64,000 bases of DNA from Faucicola sp902506215 (GCA_016888885.1 CP069437.1:1302001-1366000); one strand, 5' to 3'; positions 53,495-62,866 are shown, counted from the first letter of the stretch. A program made the numbers and translations. The notes: generated from the letters alone by a model not told the origin.

Positions 53495-56400
53495 TTAGCT
53501 TTTTTTGGCTGTATTGGGTTTGTCTGGCTTGAGCTTGCCTGATTTGAGTTTGCCTAACCTCGGTTTACCTACTTTGGGGGGTAAGGGTGCAAGATAACCA
53601 ATGACTAGCATCAACAAGCCTGCCCCAATAAAAGACACCACACGCAGTACCGCACTGGTATTCGACATATCAATCAATACCAACTTGGCAACCACCATGG
53701 TTAATAATGCGATACCGGCAAACCATACCAAGCGAATGGCTTTTTTGTTTGCCAAGAACATCAATACCATCGCAATGACGGTCCATAAGATAGTCAGCCC
53801 CGTCTGTACCATACTGACTGACCAAGCACCCTGTTCCCAAGTCGGTGTGCCCCAAACGCTGGCAAACCCACGCACCAACATACTACTGACCGTCACAAAT
53901 GCCCCTAGACCGCAAATCACCAAAACGATAGTACGATAGTTGCTATCAACTTTGAGTGCCACATAAGATTGGTACAGTAAAATGCTGATTAAGGTCAAAT
54001 CCAGCGGATTGAGCAGCGGCAGATAAACGCCCACTAGCTGACCGTCTAACGAGAAATTGGCAGATAAACTCCAAATAAAGGTTATCGGTACCAAAATATA
54101 AGCGCTGTGTTTAAGTAGCCTATCCACCGCTAACCAACCAAGTAAACGACCACCAAGCGCCTGCAATCTTGGCAGCAACAACAAACTCATCAGCCCGAGC
54201 ACAGCCAGCACGGTCGGTAAAATAGTGATAATGGCTCGCAGCTCTTGGGCATGCTGCCAATAGTTAAATGGCACTTGTTGTAGCATCCAAGTTAGCATGG
54301 CAATCAGTACCAAAAACCAAACGAGCGCGTCAACGCTTGTATCGAGTCGGTCGCGGTGCCAGCGACTAAGCAGCCACCCCCCTAGCAATTTTGCGATGGC
54401 TAAACAGCCGAGCATGGCGAGCAAATAACGCCCCAACCCGCTAAATGCTTTGATGTGATAATCGTTTAGGTCTAAAACCGTCTCGACCTTAACGTGGGTG
54501 AGACAGACTAGCACCCAGCTCATCATCGCAAACGGTAAAATCAAGCGACTCACCTTACGCATACTGCGCCAAACAAAACGCTGATGAATCAGTTGCCCCA
54601 CAATTAAAAATACCGCCATACCCACGGCAAGTTTGATAGTGGTGGTTTTGCCACCGTTGTTCCAAAAGGGGCCAGCGGATAAAATCGCCGACAGATACAG
54701 CACAAACCCGACAACCACAAGCGCGGTGGCAACAAAGCTGTGACTGGAATTATCAGCAATTTGTTGAACCCTTTTAGGCGTCGTTTTGACTGCCTCAGGT
54801 TGAGTTTGAGGCTGAGGTTGGGCTTTAGCTTGGAGTGTGGCTGCCGTTTGGGATATGGCCGCCGCGATATTGACCCTACCGTGACGCAAAATAAAAGCAG
54901 ACAGCAGCACACACGCTGTCAATACGGTCAGTGGCAAGGTGGATGAAGCCGCCACTATAGACATTTGGTGCGGAATAGATAATTGATCCAGTAGCCCATA
55001 CCAATGCCGCATGAGGGTATCAAAGCCCACCAATAACAGGATACTAAAGCCTTGCAATGCCAACCCAAAATATACCGTCCAGCGTCTTTGGGTACGCGCA
55101 CCGAGCCACACCAATGCAGCACCCTGCACTGCCCAACCGATACTAATCCATTTGGCTGATAGCGCCAGTGGTATCACCAAAGCCAAAAACCCACAGCCGA
55201 GCGCAAGGCTGGCTTCAATGAGCAGCTCAAAGCTGTTATCAAATTGGTTGTTGGCTTGTCGGTCGCCTGCGATACTACGGCGATGATGTTTGAGCAGCCA
55301 CAGCCCTAGACTCAAATAAATAGCTGATAACGCACTGCTAGCAAAGGCAAGATGATAAGGCAAATCATTGAGCAAGCTTGCCATCAGCCCAAACCCCAGT
55401 AACGCGGTGCCAAACAACAAGCCTGAATCTATCGATAGAATCGGGCGTTTGGCTACCCCTGTGTTCATTTGCAGCAGCGCTTGGTTATAACTTACGACCT
55501 GCTGAGAGTATCTAACCGCAATAAACAGATACAGCGCCATGTGCCCAACCAATAACCCGAGCAGTTGCCAGCGTAATGACAGCCAGCCTGCACCTGCACT
55601 ATTATCACTAAATGCGCGAAATCCCCACACATACGCAAGCCCAAAAGTCACCGCTAGGCTTAGCGCATTGAGCAGTTTCCAAGTGCGATAATGGGCAATC
55701 ACCGCAACCGCTATATTGAGTAATAAATAATAACTAAATAGCATCACCACACTACCGTCAGGTCGGCTGACCAGTATCGGCGCAAAAAACGCCCCACCGA
55801 ACGCCAAGACCGCAAGCGGCAGCGCATTTTGCCACACCGAAAACATCACTGTTAACCCTGCCAGTAACGCAAGCACGCCGAAAGTTAAGGTTGATGGCAA
55901 TAGTCCATACAATTTAAAACTCGCAAACACCGTCAAATAAATCACTGCAAAGCCGACACCTTGCAAAGTCAACCCATAACTGCGTTTTTTGGCAGTGGTT
56001 CGATAGCCGACTGCCGTTATCACCAAGCCACCTAACGCTACCAGCGCCATGCGCACGGGCATCGATACCTCAATATATTGGCTGGCAAGTTTGAGTAATA
56101 ACACCACGCCCACTAGCAACACTAGTGCACCGACACGCACCACCAAGTTTTCTCCAAAGAACCATTGGGTGGCACTTGCCCAAATTGATGTCACAATATT
56201 GGTAGCACTTTCATCCTCTTTTAAAGAAGCAGATGATGGCTGTGATACGCTAGGTTGATGCGGTGGGGCTGCGTCATTCACGGACGGCTGCGTTGCCGTT
56301 GGCGCAGTTGAACCAACCGAAGCGTCAAGCGTATTCGCAATGGGCAAAGATTCAGCCACTGGGAGGGGGGCTAGGATGGGCGCTGAGACGGGAGCTTGAC

Positions 56401-56653
56401 TGATGGGCTGCGTGATAGGGTCAGTAATAGGTTCAGTAACAGGCTGATTTTGGCGAATATCGCTTGCCGATTGCTGGGTAGATGATGGCTTTGCCTCGCT
56501 GCTTAAGAGATACACAGTTGCCATGACATCAGCGAGTTGTTTTTTCAGGTTGTCGAGCTTGGATTCAAGCCTAGTGATTGCTTTTTGTTGGGCAAAAATT
56601 TTATAAAGCGCCCCCACCACTGCCAGTATCAACGCCGCTATAATCGTATCCAT
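53495..56653 (-). CDS. DUF2339 family polytopic membrane protein
   Basis: A 1052-residue protein with an N-terminal helix, a coiled-coil segment (AITRLESKLDNLKKQLADVM), and a Pro/Ser/Ala/Thr-rich linker with PIT(E/D/Q)P repeats (about residues 70-150). More than twenty closely spaced transmembrane helices then start with WFFGENLVVRVGALVLLVGV, the family signature. The last 25 residues are basic and built from a 15-bp repeat (KLKSGKLKP). DUF2339 proteins are widespread and uncharacterised. The DUF3999 gene lies downstream on the same strand. Confidence 0.8.
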   Translation of the reverse strand: MDTIIAALILAVVGALYKIFAQQKAITRLESKLDNLKKQLADVMATVYLLSSEAKPSSTQQSASDIRQNQPVTEPITDPITQPISQAPVSAPILAPLPVAESLPIANTLDASVGSTAPTATQPSVNDAAPPHQPSVSQPSSASLKEDESATNIVTSIWASATQWFFGENLVVRVGALVLLVGVVLLLKLASQYIEVSMPVRMALVALGGLVITAVGYRTTAKKRSYGLTLQGVGFAVIYLTVFASFKLYGLLPSTLTFGVLALLAGLTVMFSVWQNALPLAVLAFGGAFFAPILVSRPDGSVVMLFSYYLLLNIAVAVIAHYRTWKLLNALSLAVTFGLAYVWGFRAFSDNSAGAGWLSLRWQLLGLLVGHMALYLFIAVRYSQQVVSYNQALLQMNTGVAKRPILSIDSGLLFGTALLGFGLMASLLNDLPYHLAFASSALSAIYLSLGLWLLKHHRRSIAGDRQANNQFDNSFELLIEASLALGCGFLALVIPLALSAKWISIGWAVQGAALVWLGARTQRRWTVYFGLALQGFSILLLVGFDTLMRHWYGLLDQLSIPHQMSIVAASSTLPLTVLTACVLLSAFILRHGRVNIAAAISQTAATLQAKAQPQPQTQPEAVKTTPKRVQQIADNSSHSFVATALVVVGFVLYLSAILSAGPFWNNGGKTTTIKLAVGMAVFLIVGQLIHQRFVWRSMRKVSRLILPFAMMSWVLVCLTHVKVETVLDLNDYHIKAFSGLGRYLLAMLGCLAIAKLLGGWLLSRWHRDRLDTSVDALVWFLVLIAMLTWMLQQVPFNYWQHAQELRAIITILPTVLAVLGLMSLLLLPRLQALGGRLLGWLAVDRLLKHSAYILVPITFIWSLSANFSLDGQLVGVYLPLLNPLDLTLISILLYQSYVALKVDSNYRTIVLVICGLGAFVTVSSMLVRGFASVWGTPTWEQGAWSVSMVQTGLTILWTVIAMVLMFLANKKAIRLVWFAGIALLTMVVAKLVLIDMSNTSAVLRVVSFIGAGLLMLVIGYLAPLPPKVGKPRLGKLKSGKLKPDKPNTAKKS
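53525..53554. repeat. 15-bp tandem repeat at the DUF2339 C-terminus
   Basis: Units 53525-53539 and 53540-53554 are 12 of 15 identical and encode GKLKS/GKLKP. Confidence 0.75.
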
Positions 56654-56840
56654 CAGATGTCCTACCCTTGTTATCAGCTTAGCGATAGCATACCATTTTT
56701 TTGCAACATTGCTTTTTTTTAACTGTGTCTTTCGGTTAAGGTGATGATAAGCCCGATTTTATGCTAAATTAGCCACATGATTGAGTAGCGTTTTACCAAC
56801 TATTTTAAACACCATTTGGATGATTGGGCGGGGTATAGTT

Positions 56841-57455
56841 ATGTCGGGATTTAGCATTGCGCAGGGTTTGTTAAGCCCATGCGAGTTTGTGGCGTCACCC
56901 AATTTTGGTGAGCGCCCCGACCCTAATGATATTCACCTGATTGTGATTCATAATATCAGCTTGCCGCCCAGTGAATTTGGTCTAAAAAATAACCAAGGCG
57001 AGCATTTTGTTCGTGCATTTTTTCAAAATCAATTAGACCCCAAAGCCCATCCGTATTTTGAAACCATCTATCAGCAGCAGGTCTCCGCGCATTTGTTTAT
57101 TGAGCGCGATGGTAGGGTCACGCAGTTTGTGAGCTTTGATGAGCGGGCTTGGCATGCTGGCAAATCCAGTTATTTGGGCGTGCCAAACTGCAATGACTAT
57201 TCGATTGGGATTGAGCTGGAGGGTGATGATTATAGCGAGTTTGATGACAGGCAATACCAAGCTTTAAGTGGCGTGATTGCCGCGATTTATCAAGCTTATC
57301 CCAAAACCATCAATCATCTAGCCGGTCACAGCGATATCGCGCGCGGCCGCAAATCCGACCCGGGGCTGTATTTTGATTGGATGAAATTAAGAAGCATGGT
57401 CAATAGAAACACGGTCAATAGAAACATGGTCAATAAAAGTGACATAAGCCATTAG
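56841..57455 (+). CDS. ampD: 1,6-anhydro-N-acetylmuramyl-L-alanine amidase
   Basis: Cytoplasmic zinc amidase of peptidoglycan recycling that cleaves the peptide from anhydroMurNAc. Visible are CEFVASPNFGERPD at the start, the zinc ligand region LIVIHNISLP, VSAHLFIERDGRV, and the C-terminal zinc/catalytic motif AGHSDIARGRKSDPG. The 204 residues include an added tail MVNRN-TVNRN-MVNKS from three 15-bp repeats. The ATG at 56841 follows GGGCGGGG. The frame extends to 56781 without conservation. Confidence 0.93.
   Translation: MSGFSIAQGLLSPCEFVASPNFGERPDPNDIHLIVIHNISLPPSEFGLKNNQGEHFVRAFFQNQLDPKAHPYFETIYQQQVSAHLFIERDGRVTQFVSFDERAWHAGKSSYLGVPNCNDYSIGIELEGDDYSEFDDRQYQALSGVIAAIYQAYPKTINHLAGHSDIARGRKSDPGLYFDWMKLRSMVNRNTVNRNMVNKSDISH
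57396..57440. repeat. Three 15-bp tandem repeats at the 3' end of ampD
   Basis: Units at 57396, 57411 and 57426, the first two differing at one base, in frame, extending the AmpD tail. Confidence 0.9.
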
Positions 57456-57584
57456 ATAATTTTCCAAAATTTATCGTATGGCAATTTTGTAAGATGACAA
57501 TTTTGCAAAGTAACAGCGCCCAACTCAAACTACAAAATCCAAGCACTATACCCACTTCTCGGCAAAACTTGCAGCGATTCTTTC

Positions 57585-59171
57585 ATGTCAAAACTTATCA
57601 AATCCACCGCTATTATTAGTTTCTTTACCTTATTTTCACGTATCTTGGGCATGATTCGCGACATGGTATTGATGAGCGTGTTTGGTACGGGCGGCATGAT
57701 GGATGCGTTTTTGGTGGCGTTCAAATTGCCCAATTTTTTGCGGCGGCTGTTCGCTGAAGGCGCATTCGCCCAAGCTTTTGTCCCTGTACTATCCGATTAT
57801 CAACACCAAGCCCAAAATAACGACATGACCGATAGCAAAAAAGCCTTGCTTGGCATTCAAATTCTTATCAGTCGGGTGGCAGGTACGTTATTGTTGATTT
57901 TATCAGGCCTAACCGCTGTGATAGTCATCTTCGCGCCCGCCGTGATTGCTGTGTTTGCGGTGGGTTATTTGCATGAGCCTAGCAAATTTACAACCGCAGT
58001 TGAGCTACTTCGTATCACTTTTCCTTATTTATTATTTATCGCCATGACTGCGTTTGCTAGTAGTATTTTACAAAGCGTGGGGCGGTTTGCTTTGCCTGCC
58101 TTTGCACCGGTGATTTTAAATGTGTGTATGATTGTGGGCGCGATTTGGGTAGCGCCGCTGCTTGCCAAGCCAATTTTGGCGGTCGGTTATGCAGTTGCGG
58201 TGGCAGGTTTGCTGCAGCTATTGATTCAATTACCGCAATTGCACAGCCATCAGCTGCTGGTGATGCCAAAGGTTAGCTTTCGTCATCCTGGCGTGCGACG
58301 GATTTTAAAACTCATGCTCCCTGCGCTGTTTGGGGTATCGGTCACCCAAATCAATATGCTGGTCAACACGGTACTGGCTTCAACCATGGTTGATGGCTCG
58401 GTCTCTTGGCTGTATACCGCCGAGCGGATGAGTGAGTTGCCGCTAGGGCTGATTGGGGTGGCGATTGGCACGGTGATTTTGCCCAGTCTATCCAAAAGTA
58501 TCGCAAGCGACGACCATCAACAATTTGGACACACCCTAGATTGGGCGACGCGGCTGACGGTGTTGGTCGGGGTACCTGCATCCATCGCGCTTGGCATGAT
58601 TAGTAATGTGCTTATGATATCCCTGTTTGAACATGGCGAGTTTGTGCGGCAAGATGCCATGATGAGTGGGCTTGCGCTACAGTGCTTATCAGGTGGGATT
58701 TTGGCATTTATGCTCATTAAAATATTTGCCCCGGCTTTTTTTGCCCGTCATGACAGTCGCACCCCTGTCAAAGTTGGTGTGATTAGCGTGATTGCCAATG
58801 TCGTGCTAAGCCTAGTACTGGCTGGATTATTTAAAAAGTGGCAAATCGCGCCCCATGCCGGGCTAGGGCTTGCCAATACACTGGCGTCTTTTATCAATGC
58901 GGCGCTGTTATATTTTTATTTACATACCCAAGGTATTTATCGGTTTGGCGCGGCTTGGCGACGATTAGCGGTCATCTTTGCTATCGCAAATGGGGCGATG
59001 GGGTTGGCACTTGCCGCTGGTATTCATTTTTTCCCGGTTACCGCGCATCAAGGTGTTCGTATTGTTGCGCTATTGGCGCTGTGTGTGGTGGGCGCTGTGG
59101 TGTATGGCGCAGCGCTATTAATCGCTGGCTTTAAACTATCAGAACTAAAACCGCATCATAGCGTTCAATAA
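57585..59171 (+). CDS. murJ: Lipid II flippase MurJ
   Basis: MOP-superfamily inner-membrane protein that moves lipid II to the periplasm. The 528-residue protein has 14 transmembrane helices and the family signatures TLFSRILGMIRDMVLMSVFG, FKLPNFLRRLFAEGAFAQAF and LYTAERMSELPLGLIGVAIG. The arginines and acidic residues of the central cavity are in those segments. It lies 129 bp after ampD, so two peptidoglycan genes stand together here. Confidence 0.95.
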   Translation: MSKLIKSTAIISFFTLFSRILGMIRDMVLMSVFGTGGMMDAFLVAFKLPNFLRRLFAEGAFAQAFVPVLSDYQHQAQNNDMTDSKKALLGIQILISRVAGTLLLILSGLTAVIVIFAPAVIAVFAVGYLHEPSKFTTAVELLRITFPYLLFIAMTAFASSILQSVGRFALPAFAPVILNVCMIVGAIWVAPLLAKPILAVGYAVAVAGLLQLLIQLPQLHSHQLLVMPKVSFRHPGVRRILKLMLPALFGVSVTQINMLVNTVLASTMVDGSVSWLYTAERMSELPLGLIGVAIGTVILPSLSKSIASDDHQQFGHTLDWATRLTVLVGVPASIALGMISNVLMISLFEHGEFVRQDAMMSGLALQCLSGGILAFMLIKIFAPAFFARHDSRTPVKVGVISVIANVVLSLVLAGLFKKWQIAPHAGLGLANTLASFINAALLYFYLHTQGIYRFGAAWRRLAVIFAIANGAMGLALAAGIHFFPVTAHQGVRIVALLALCVVGAVVYGAALLIAGFKLSELKPHHSVQ

Positions 59172-59195
59172 AGGATAGACAACAGACGACGGACG

Positions 59196-59235
59196 AAAAA
59201 AGCGGCTAAATAAAATTTATCTAGCCGCTTTTTTA
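59196..59235. terminator. Terminator between murJ and fur
   Basis: Stem AAAAAAGCGGCTA with TAGCCGCTTTTTT (59196-59234), serving the convergent genes. Confidence 0.85.
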
Positions 59236-59309
59236 ATTGAGTTTTGTGACTGAGCTTTTTTAGCGCAGCAAAACATTAGCGCATTAACCTATCAATGCAT
59301 TACAATGTT

Positions 59310-59747
59310 TTAGCGCTTTATCGAATTTTGGCAGTCTTTATTATCACAAATTCCATACAGCACCAGCGAGTGCCCTGCTAGGGTAAAGCCAAATTCTTTG
59401 GCGACTTTTTCTTGCAGCGCTTCGATTTCTTCATTGTGAAACTCAATGATTTTGCCGCATTGGTCACATACCAAGTGGTCATGGTGCTCATCTTTGGCGA
59501 TTTCAAACACTGACAAGTTGTTTTCAAAATTGTGACGCTCGACAATCCCCGCTTGTTCAAACTGGGTTAGCACGCGATAAACAGTCGCAAGCCCCACATC
59601 TTCACCGTGCTCCATCAAGGCTTTATACACATCTTCCGCGCTCATGTGATGGGATTCGGCTTTTTCTAGCAATTCTAAAATTTTCAAACGCGGTAACGTG
59701 ACTTTCAAACCGGCACGACGCAAATCTTGGTTAGTAAAAGACGACAT
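59310..59747 (-). CDS. fur: Ferric uptake regulator Fur
   Basis: Iron-responsive repressor. The 145-residue protein has the winged helix with GLATVYRVLTQFEQAGIV, the metal-site region DEHHDHLVCDQCGKIIEF, and a second Cys pair (CDNKDC). The ATG at 59747 follows GAGGA. It is divergent from bamE, as in many gammaproteobacteria. I do not see a convincing Fur box in the shared 322-bp region. Confidence 0.96.
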   Translation of the reverse strand: MSSFTNQDLRRAGLKVTLPRLKILELLEKAESHHMSAEDVYKALMEHGEDVGLATVYRVLTQFEQAGIVERHNFENNLSVFEIAKDEHHDHLVCDQCGKIIEFHNEEIEALQEKVAKEFGFTLAGHSLVLYGICDNKDCQNSIKR

Positions 59748-60069
59748 AAAAATCCTCACACCATATCAGGTGTCGCTTATAAACTGAAAATTATAACTAT
59801 AATAACAAATTCGATAAAATCCCACAGTAAAAAAACGTGACACCACTGGCAAAAGCGCCCGTTGACAAATAACGGGCAAATACAGGCTAAAGACAAAGTA
59901 CGCCAACCACCAGAACGCCGAATACCAAAACACCACGGCGTTTTACACCCAAACATTAACTGTATGTAAAATAATTTAAATTTTGCGGTCAATAGGTAGG
60001 CAAAAAAACCCAAATCACGTATGATAAGTCGTAAATTTTATCGTTCACCATCTCAAAGCGGTTTGACAA
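59748..60069. other. fur-bamE intergenic region
   Basis: 322 bp between divergent genes, AT-rich next to fur and GC-richer in the middle. It holds promoters for both, but I could not place reliable -35/-10 boxes or a 19-bp Fur operator. A 78-codon frame within it (59777-60013, minus) has no ribosome binding site and is not called. Confidence 0.45.
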
Positions 60070-60453
60070 ATGACATCTATCACAACACTATCAAAAAAAC
60101 TGGCAATCCTGCCTTTGGTTGCCGTAATTAGCAGCGTCAGCGTATTACCAGGTTGCTCATGGTTTAGCGTGTACAAAATCGATATCCCACAAGGCAAGCC
60201 GATTCATGAAGACAAATTAAGCCAAGTGCAAGTAGGTATGAATGCCAATCAAGTGCTGTATATACTAGGCAGCCCAACCTTTAGAGACACCCTAAATCCG
60301 ATACGTTGGGATTACCTGTATGATTTTACCCCAGGTACTAACGCCAAACGCGCCAACAAGCCCGCGATTCATAACGCCCAACAATACGCCAAAATTTATT
60401 TTGACCAAAATGGTATTGTCACCCGTATCGAGCGCCCAGCCGTGACTCAGTAA
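60070..60453 (+). CDS. bamE: Outer membrane protein assembly factor BamE (OmlA/SmpA)
   Basis: A 127-residue lipoprotein with a signal peptide and lipobox LPGC (Cys29). The mature domain has the SmpA/OmlA pattern: YKIDIPQGKPI, LSQVQVGMNANQVLYILGSP (the conserved VGMtk.qv..lLG.P), and RWDYLYDF. It binds BamD and phosphatidylglycerol in the Bam complex in E. coli. Together with the BamC-like gene at 5226, two Bam lipoproteins are in the window. Confidence 0.94.
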   Translation: MTSITTLSKKLAILPLVAVISSVSVLPGCSWFSVYKIDIPQGKPIHEDKLSQVQVGMNANQVLYILGSPTFRDTLNPIRWDYLYDFTPGTNAKRANKPAIHNAQQYAKIYFDQNGIVTRIERPAVTQ

Positions 60454-60465
60454 GTTTTTCTGATT

Positions 60466-60509
60466 AAAAAAGCCAATCATTGCTGTCATGCTGTGATTGG
60501 CTTTTTTTT
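60466..60509. terminator. Terminator between bamE and rnfH
   Basis: Stem GCCAATCA (60472-60479) with TGATTGGC (60494-60501), flanked by A and T runs. Confidence 0.85.
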
Positions 60510-60540
60510 GTGCGCTACACAATAATACTGGGTCACGCCC

Positions 60541-60816
60541 TCATCGGTTGGATTTTTTGGACAGTAATTTGCGTTTGTTTTGCGGGTCGATGGTCAAAGG
60601 GCGATAGATTTCGATTCTATCACCTGTGTTGATAGCACTTTGCCAGTCTAGTTTATGGGAAAACACACCGACACTATAGCTAAAAATCTGCGGATACTGC
60701 TGTTGCCAGCCTGTTGCATTGACTGCATCAATCACGCGGCTATTATCGGCAAGTTGCAGGGTTAACCGCAACTGTGTTTGGCTATCAGGCGCAAAGGCTA
60801 TATCAACCGTAATCAT
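60541..60816 (-). CDS. rnfH: RnfH family ubiquitin-like protein
   Basis: A 91-residue beta-grasp protein (UPF0125) with MITVDIAFA at the start, LTLQLADNSRVIDAVNATG in the middle, IFSYSVGVFSHKLDW, and DRIEIYRPLTIDPQNKRK at the end, which is the signature of the family. Function uncertain; often paired with ratA. Here ratA is absent and the gene overlaps the stop of a membrane protein gene by 4 nt. AGGA lies upstream of ATG 60816. Confidence 0.88.
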   Translation of the reverse strand: MITVDIAFAPDSQTQLRLTLQLADNSRVIDAVNATGWQQQYPQIFSYSVGVFSHKLDWQSAINTGDRIEIYRPLTIDPQNKRKLLSKKSNR

Positions 60817-61904
60817 TTTGCCAATCCTAGCACCCACCCCACCATCGCCAAAATCACCGCCAATGGCACAATAATGCGCACCGCAATGCGCCAAAGGTTA
60901 TATAAGCCTTCTGAGCTAAAATTCAATGATTTGCGCAAATGGCTGATTTTCATTTGCCAGCCTGCAAATACGGCTAGCCATACCGCCGTGACTAAACTAA
61001 TCACAATAATCAGCTGATTGAGCCAAGCAGTTGGTACCATGGCTAGCGCAAGGCTCAGCACCGCCAATACCACCAATGCCAAAAAGTTAAATTGCTGTTG
61101 CTGCCAGCGTAATGACACTTGATGGGTCAAAATATGTAGTAAATACGCCGCCCCTGCCAGCATTGCCAATGCATTCAACACTGCCGCCATCGCGCTGTTT
61201 GGCGATAAAGTCATGGCAATCAGCGCACCCGCTAGTAACTGAAAACTCCACACAGGTAACACATAACGACTCGCGGATTCGCGTGCTTGATCTGTCGCCG
61301 TAGTGCTCATCGTGAGCATTTGGTGGGTGCGCGTATGCCAGTATAATCCTGTGCCTGCGCCCACACAGACCAGCGCTAACACTACCGCCCCTGCCCACTC
61401 CGTCAAGGACGTCGCTGTCATCTGCCACGCCACAAACCCACCTTGCATGACATTGACCACCAACGCGGCAACTGCAAAGCCGACCGCCAACCAACCTGCC
61501 AAATGCTTGATAAAACTCAAACCAATCACTATCAAGACCATGATGGCTAACAAGGCAGGCAGAGCAATACTACTCACCAGCGGATGGATAATCTCGCCAC
61601 TACTTGCCAGCAGATGCCCCACAACCGCCATCAACAACACAATAGTCAACCAACCAAACCCGCGCCAAACCGTTGACACGTCAGCTTCACGGGTCAACAT
61701 GGGCAGACCGACCAGCGGCGACGTGCCACTACGATGCGCCAAACCAATCTCTGCAAACACCAATGGCAACCCGACCAAGGTCATCGCCACCAGCCACAAC
61801 AACCAAAAATCAATCTGCCCAATGTAGTCACGGCTAAACCAAGTAAAAACCAGCAGCGGCAGCAAACTTGCTATCAACATCGGCTGTAAACGATTAAATG
61901 GCAT
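60813..61904 (-). CDS. Polytopic membrane protein resembling the NSS/SNF transporter fold
   Basis: A 363-residue hydrophobic protein with about ten transmembrane helices. GLPLVFAEIGLAHRSGTSPL near residue 50 resembles the helix II region of neurotransmitter:sodium symporters (PL.y.E.alGq), and the C-terminal EGLYNLWRIAVRIIVPLAV resembles their last helices. It is shorter than canonical NSS proteins, and the unwound helix I sodium-site motif is not evident, so transport is not certain. The 4-nt overlap with rnfH implies coupled expression. Confidence 0.55.
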   Translation of the reverse strand: MPFNRLQPMLIASLLPLLVFTWFSRDYIGQIDFWLLWLVAMTLVGLPLVFAEIGLAHRSGTSPLVGLPMLTREADVSTVWRGFGWLTIVLLMAVVGHLLASSGEIIHPLVSSIALPALLAIMVLIVIGLSFIKHLAGWLAVGFAVAALVVNVMQGGFVAWQMTATSLTEWAGAVVLALVCVGAGTGLYWHTRTHQMLTMSTTATDQARESASRYVLPVWSFQLLAGALIAMTLSPNSAMAAVLNALAMLAGAAYLLHILTHQVSLRWQQQQFNFLALVVLAVLSLALAMVPTAWLNQLIIVISLVTAVWLAVFAGWQMKISHLRKSLNFSSEGLYNLWRIAVRIIVPLAVILAMVGWVLGLAK

Positions 61905-62110
61905 GGTGTTGGATTCCTTTGTAGCGGTGGGTTGTTGTCATAAAATTATTTGAGTCAATGCGCTAAAGTGATTTTAAAAAACTGACTGTAAAAAAATGAC
62001 TGTAAAATTCAACAGTGCAAAACTAAATCGCCGCTATTTTAGCAAACCCACACCGTATGCAAAACCCACCAACGCAAAATCCACACAAACTTATCAAAAA
62101 TAGCCGTCAA

Positions 62111-62135
62111 AATAAAAACCCTGCGTATCACAGGG
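62111..62135 (-). terminator. Terminator after terD
   Basis: Stem CCCTG (62119-62123)/CAGGG (62131-62135), followed on the minus strand by a TTTTTATT tract (62111-62118). Confidence 0.65.
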
Positions 62136-62180
62136 CTTCTTTTATGGCTGCACATTATTGCTTCACATCAAAAAGCGCGG

Positions 62181-62791
62181 TTACACGTGCGGTAAAATCG
62201 CAGGCATCAAATCATGAAAGGTACGACCTGACGCGGTTTCACCAATGGCATGCATTTTCCACTCACCGTTATGACGATAAATTTTTGCCAAAATCAGCGC
62301 GGTATGGCTGACTTGGGCTGACAAATCATAACGGGCAACTTCACTGTTATTGCTGGCATTCACCAAACGACAAAACGCATTATTGACCGTGGCAAAAGTT
62401 TGACCTGTAAAGCTATTGACAGTAAAAACCAAGGCTTGCACATGGTCAGGGACACGAGATAAATTGACATTAATCACTTCGTCATCACCATCGCCAGCAC
62501 CGGCGCGGTTGTCGCCTGTGTGTTGTATGCTACTGTCTTTCGACTGCAATTGTCCAAACCAAATCGCATCCACCATTTTGTTTGTTGGCATCAAGCATGA
62601 TACACGACGCATCCAAGTCAATGCTACCGCCGCCACTACCACCACCGCCGAACAAGCCACCCAAAAACCCACCTGATTTTTGCGGCGCAGCACCGACATC
62701 CCAACCCAGACCCATTTTGATTTGGCTAAGTGCACCACCTGCTTCTTTTTCTAACGAGATTTTTTGACCTTTTGATTAAATTCACTGCCAT
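62181..62791 (-). pseudogene. terD: TerD-family tellurite-resistance-type gene with two frameshifts
   Basis: Begins ATG 62791 (MAVNLIK) after GGAAA. Then GQKISLEKEAGGALSQIK and MGLGWDV in a second phase, SIDLDASCIMLDANKQ, and, in a third phase, MVDAIWFGQLQSKDSSIQHT, GDGDDEVINVNL and LVFTVNSFTGQTF to the stop. The two phase changes lie in 4-base A runs (T runs at 62770-62773 and 62576-62579). Removing one base in each would restore a 202-residue TerD with an inserted Gly-rich segment (GGFLGGLFGGGG). TerD proteins bind calcium and act in stress and tellurite resistance clusters. The breaks may be real or homopolymer sequencing errors. Confidence 0.8.
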
Positions 62792-62866
62792 GTTGATTTC
62801 CTTATTTTATTTTTTTACTATTCTATCTATGTTTTAAAAGGTCGATAACGGCTTGGCAGAAACTGA

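Noticed and set aside
59777..60013. 78-codon minus-strand frame in the fur-bamE gap
   Set aside because: Cys/Phe-rich, no ribosome binding site, overlaps where both promoters should be.
59748..60069. Fur box for autoregulation
   Set aside because: Only loose matches to GATAATGATAATCATTATC were seen, no better than AT-rich background.
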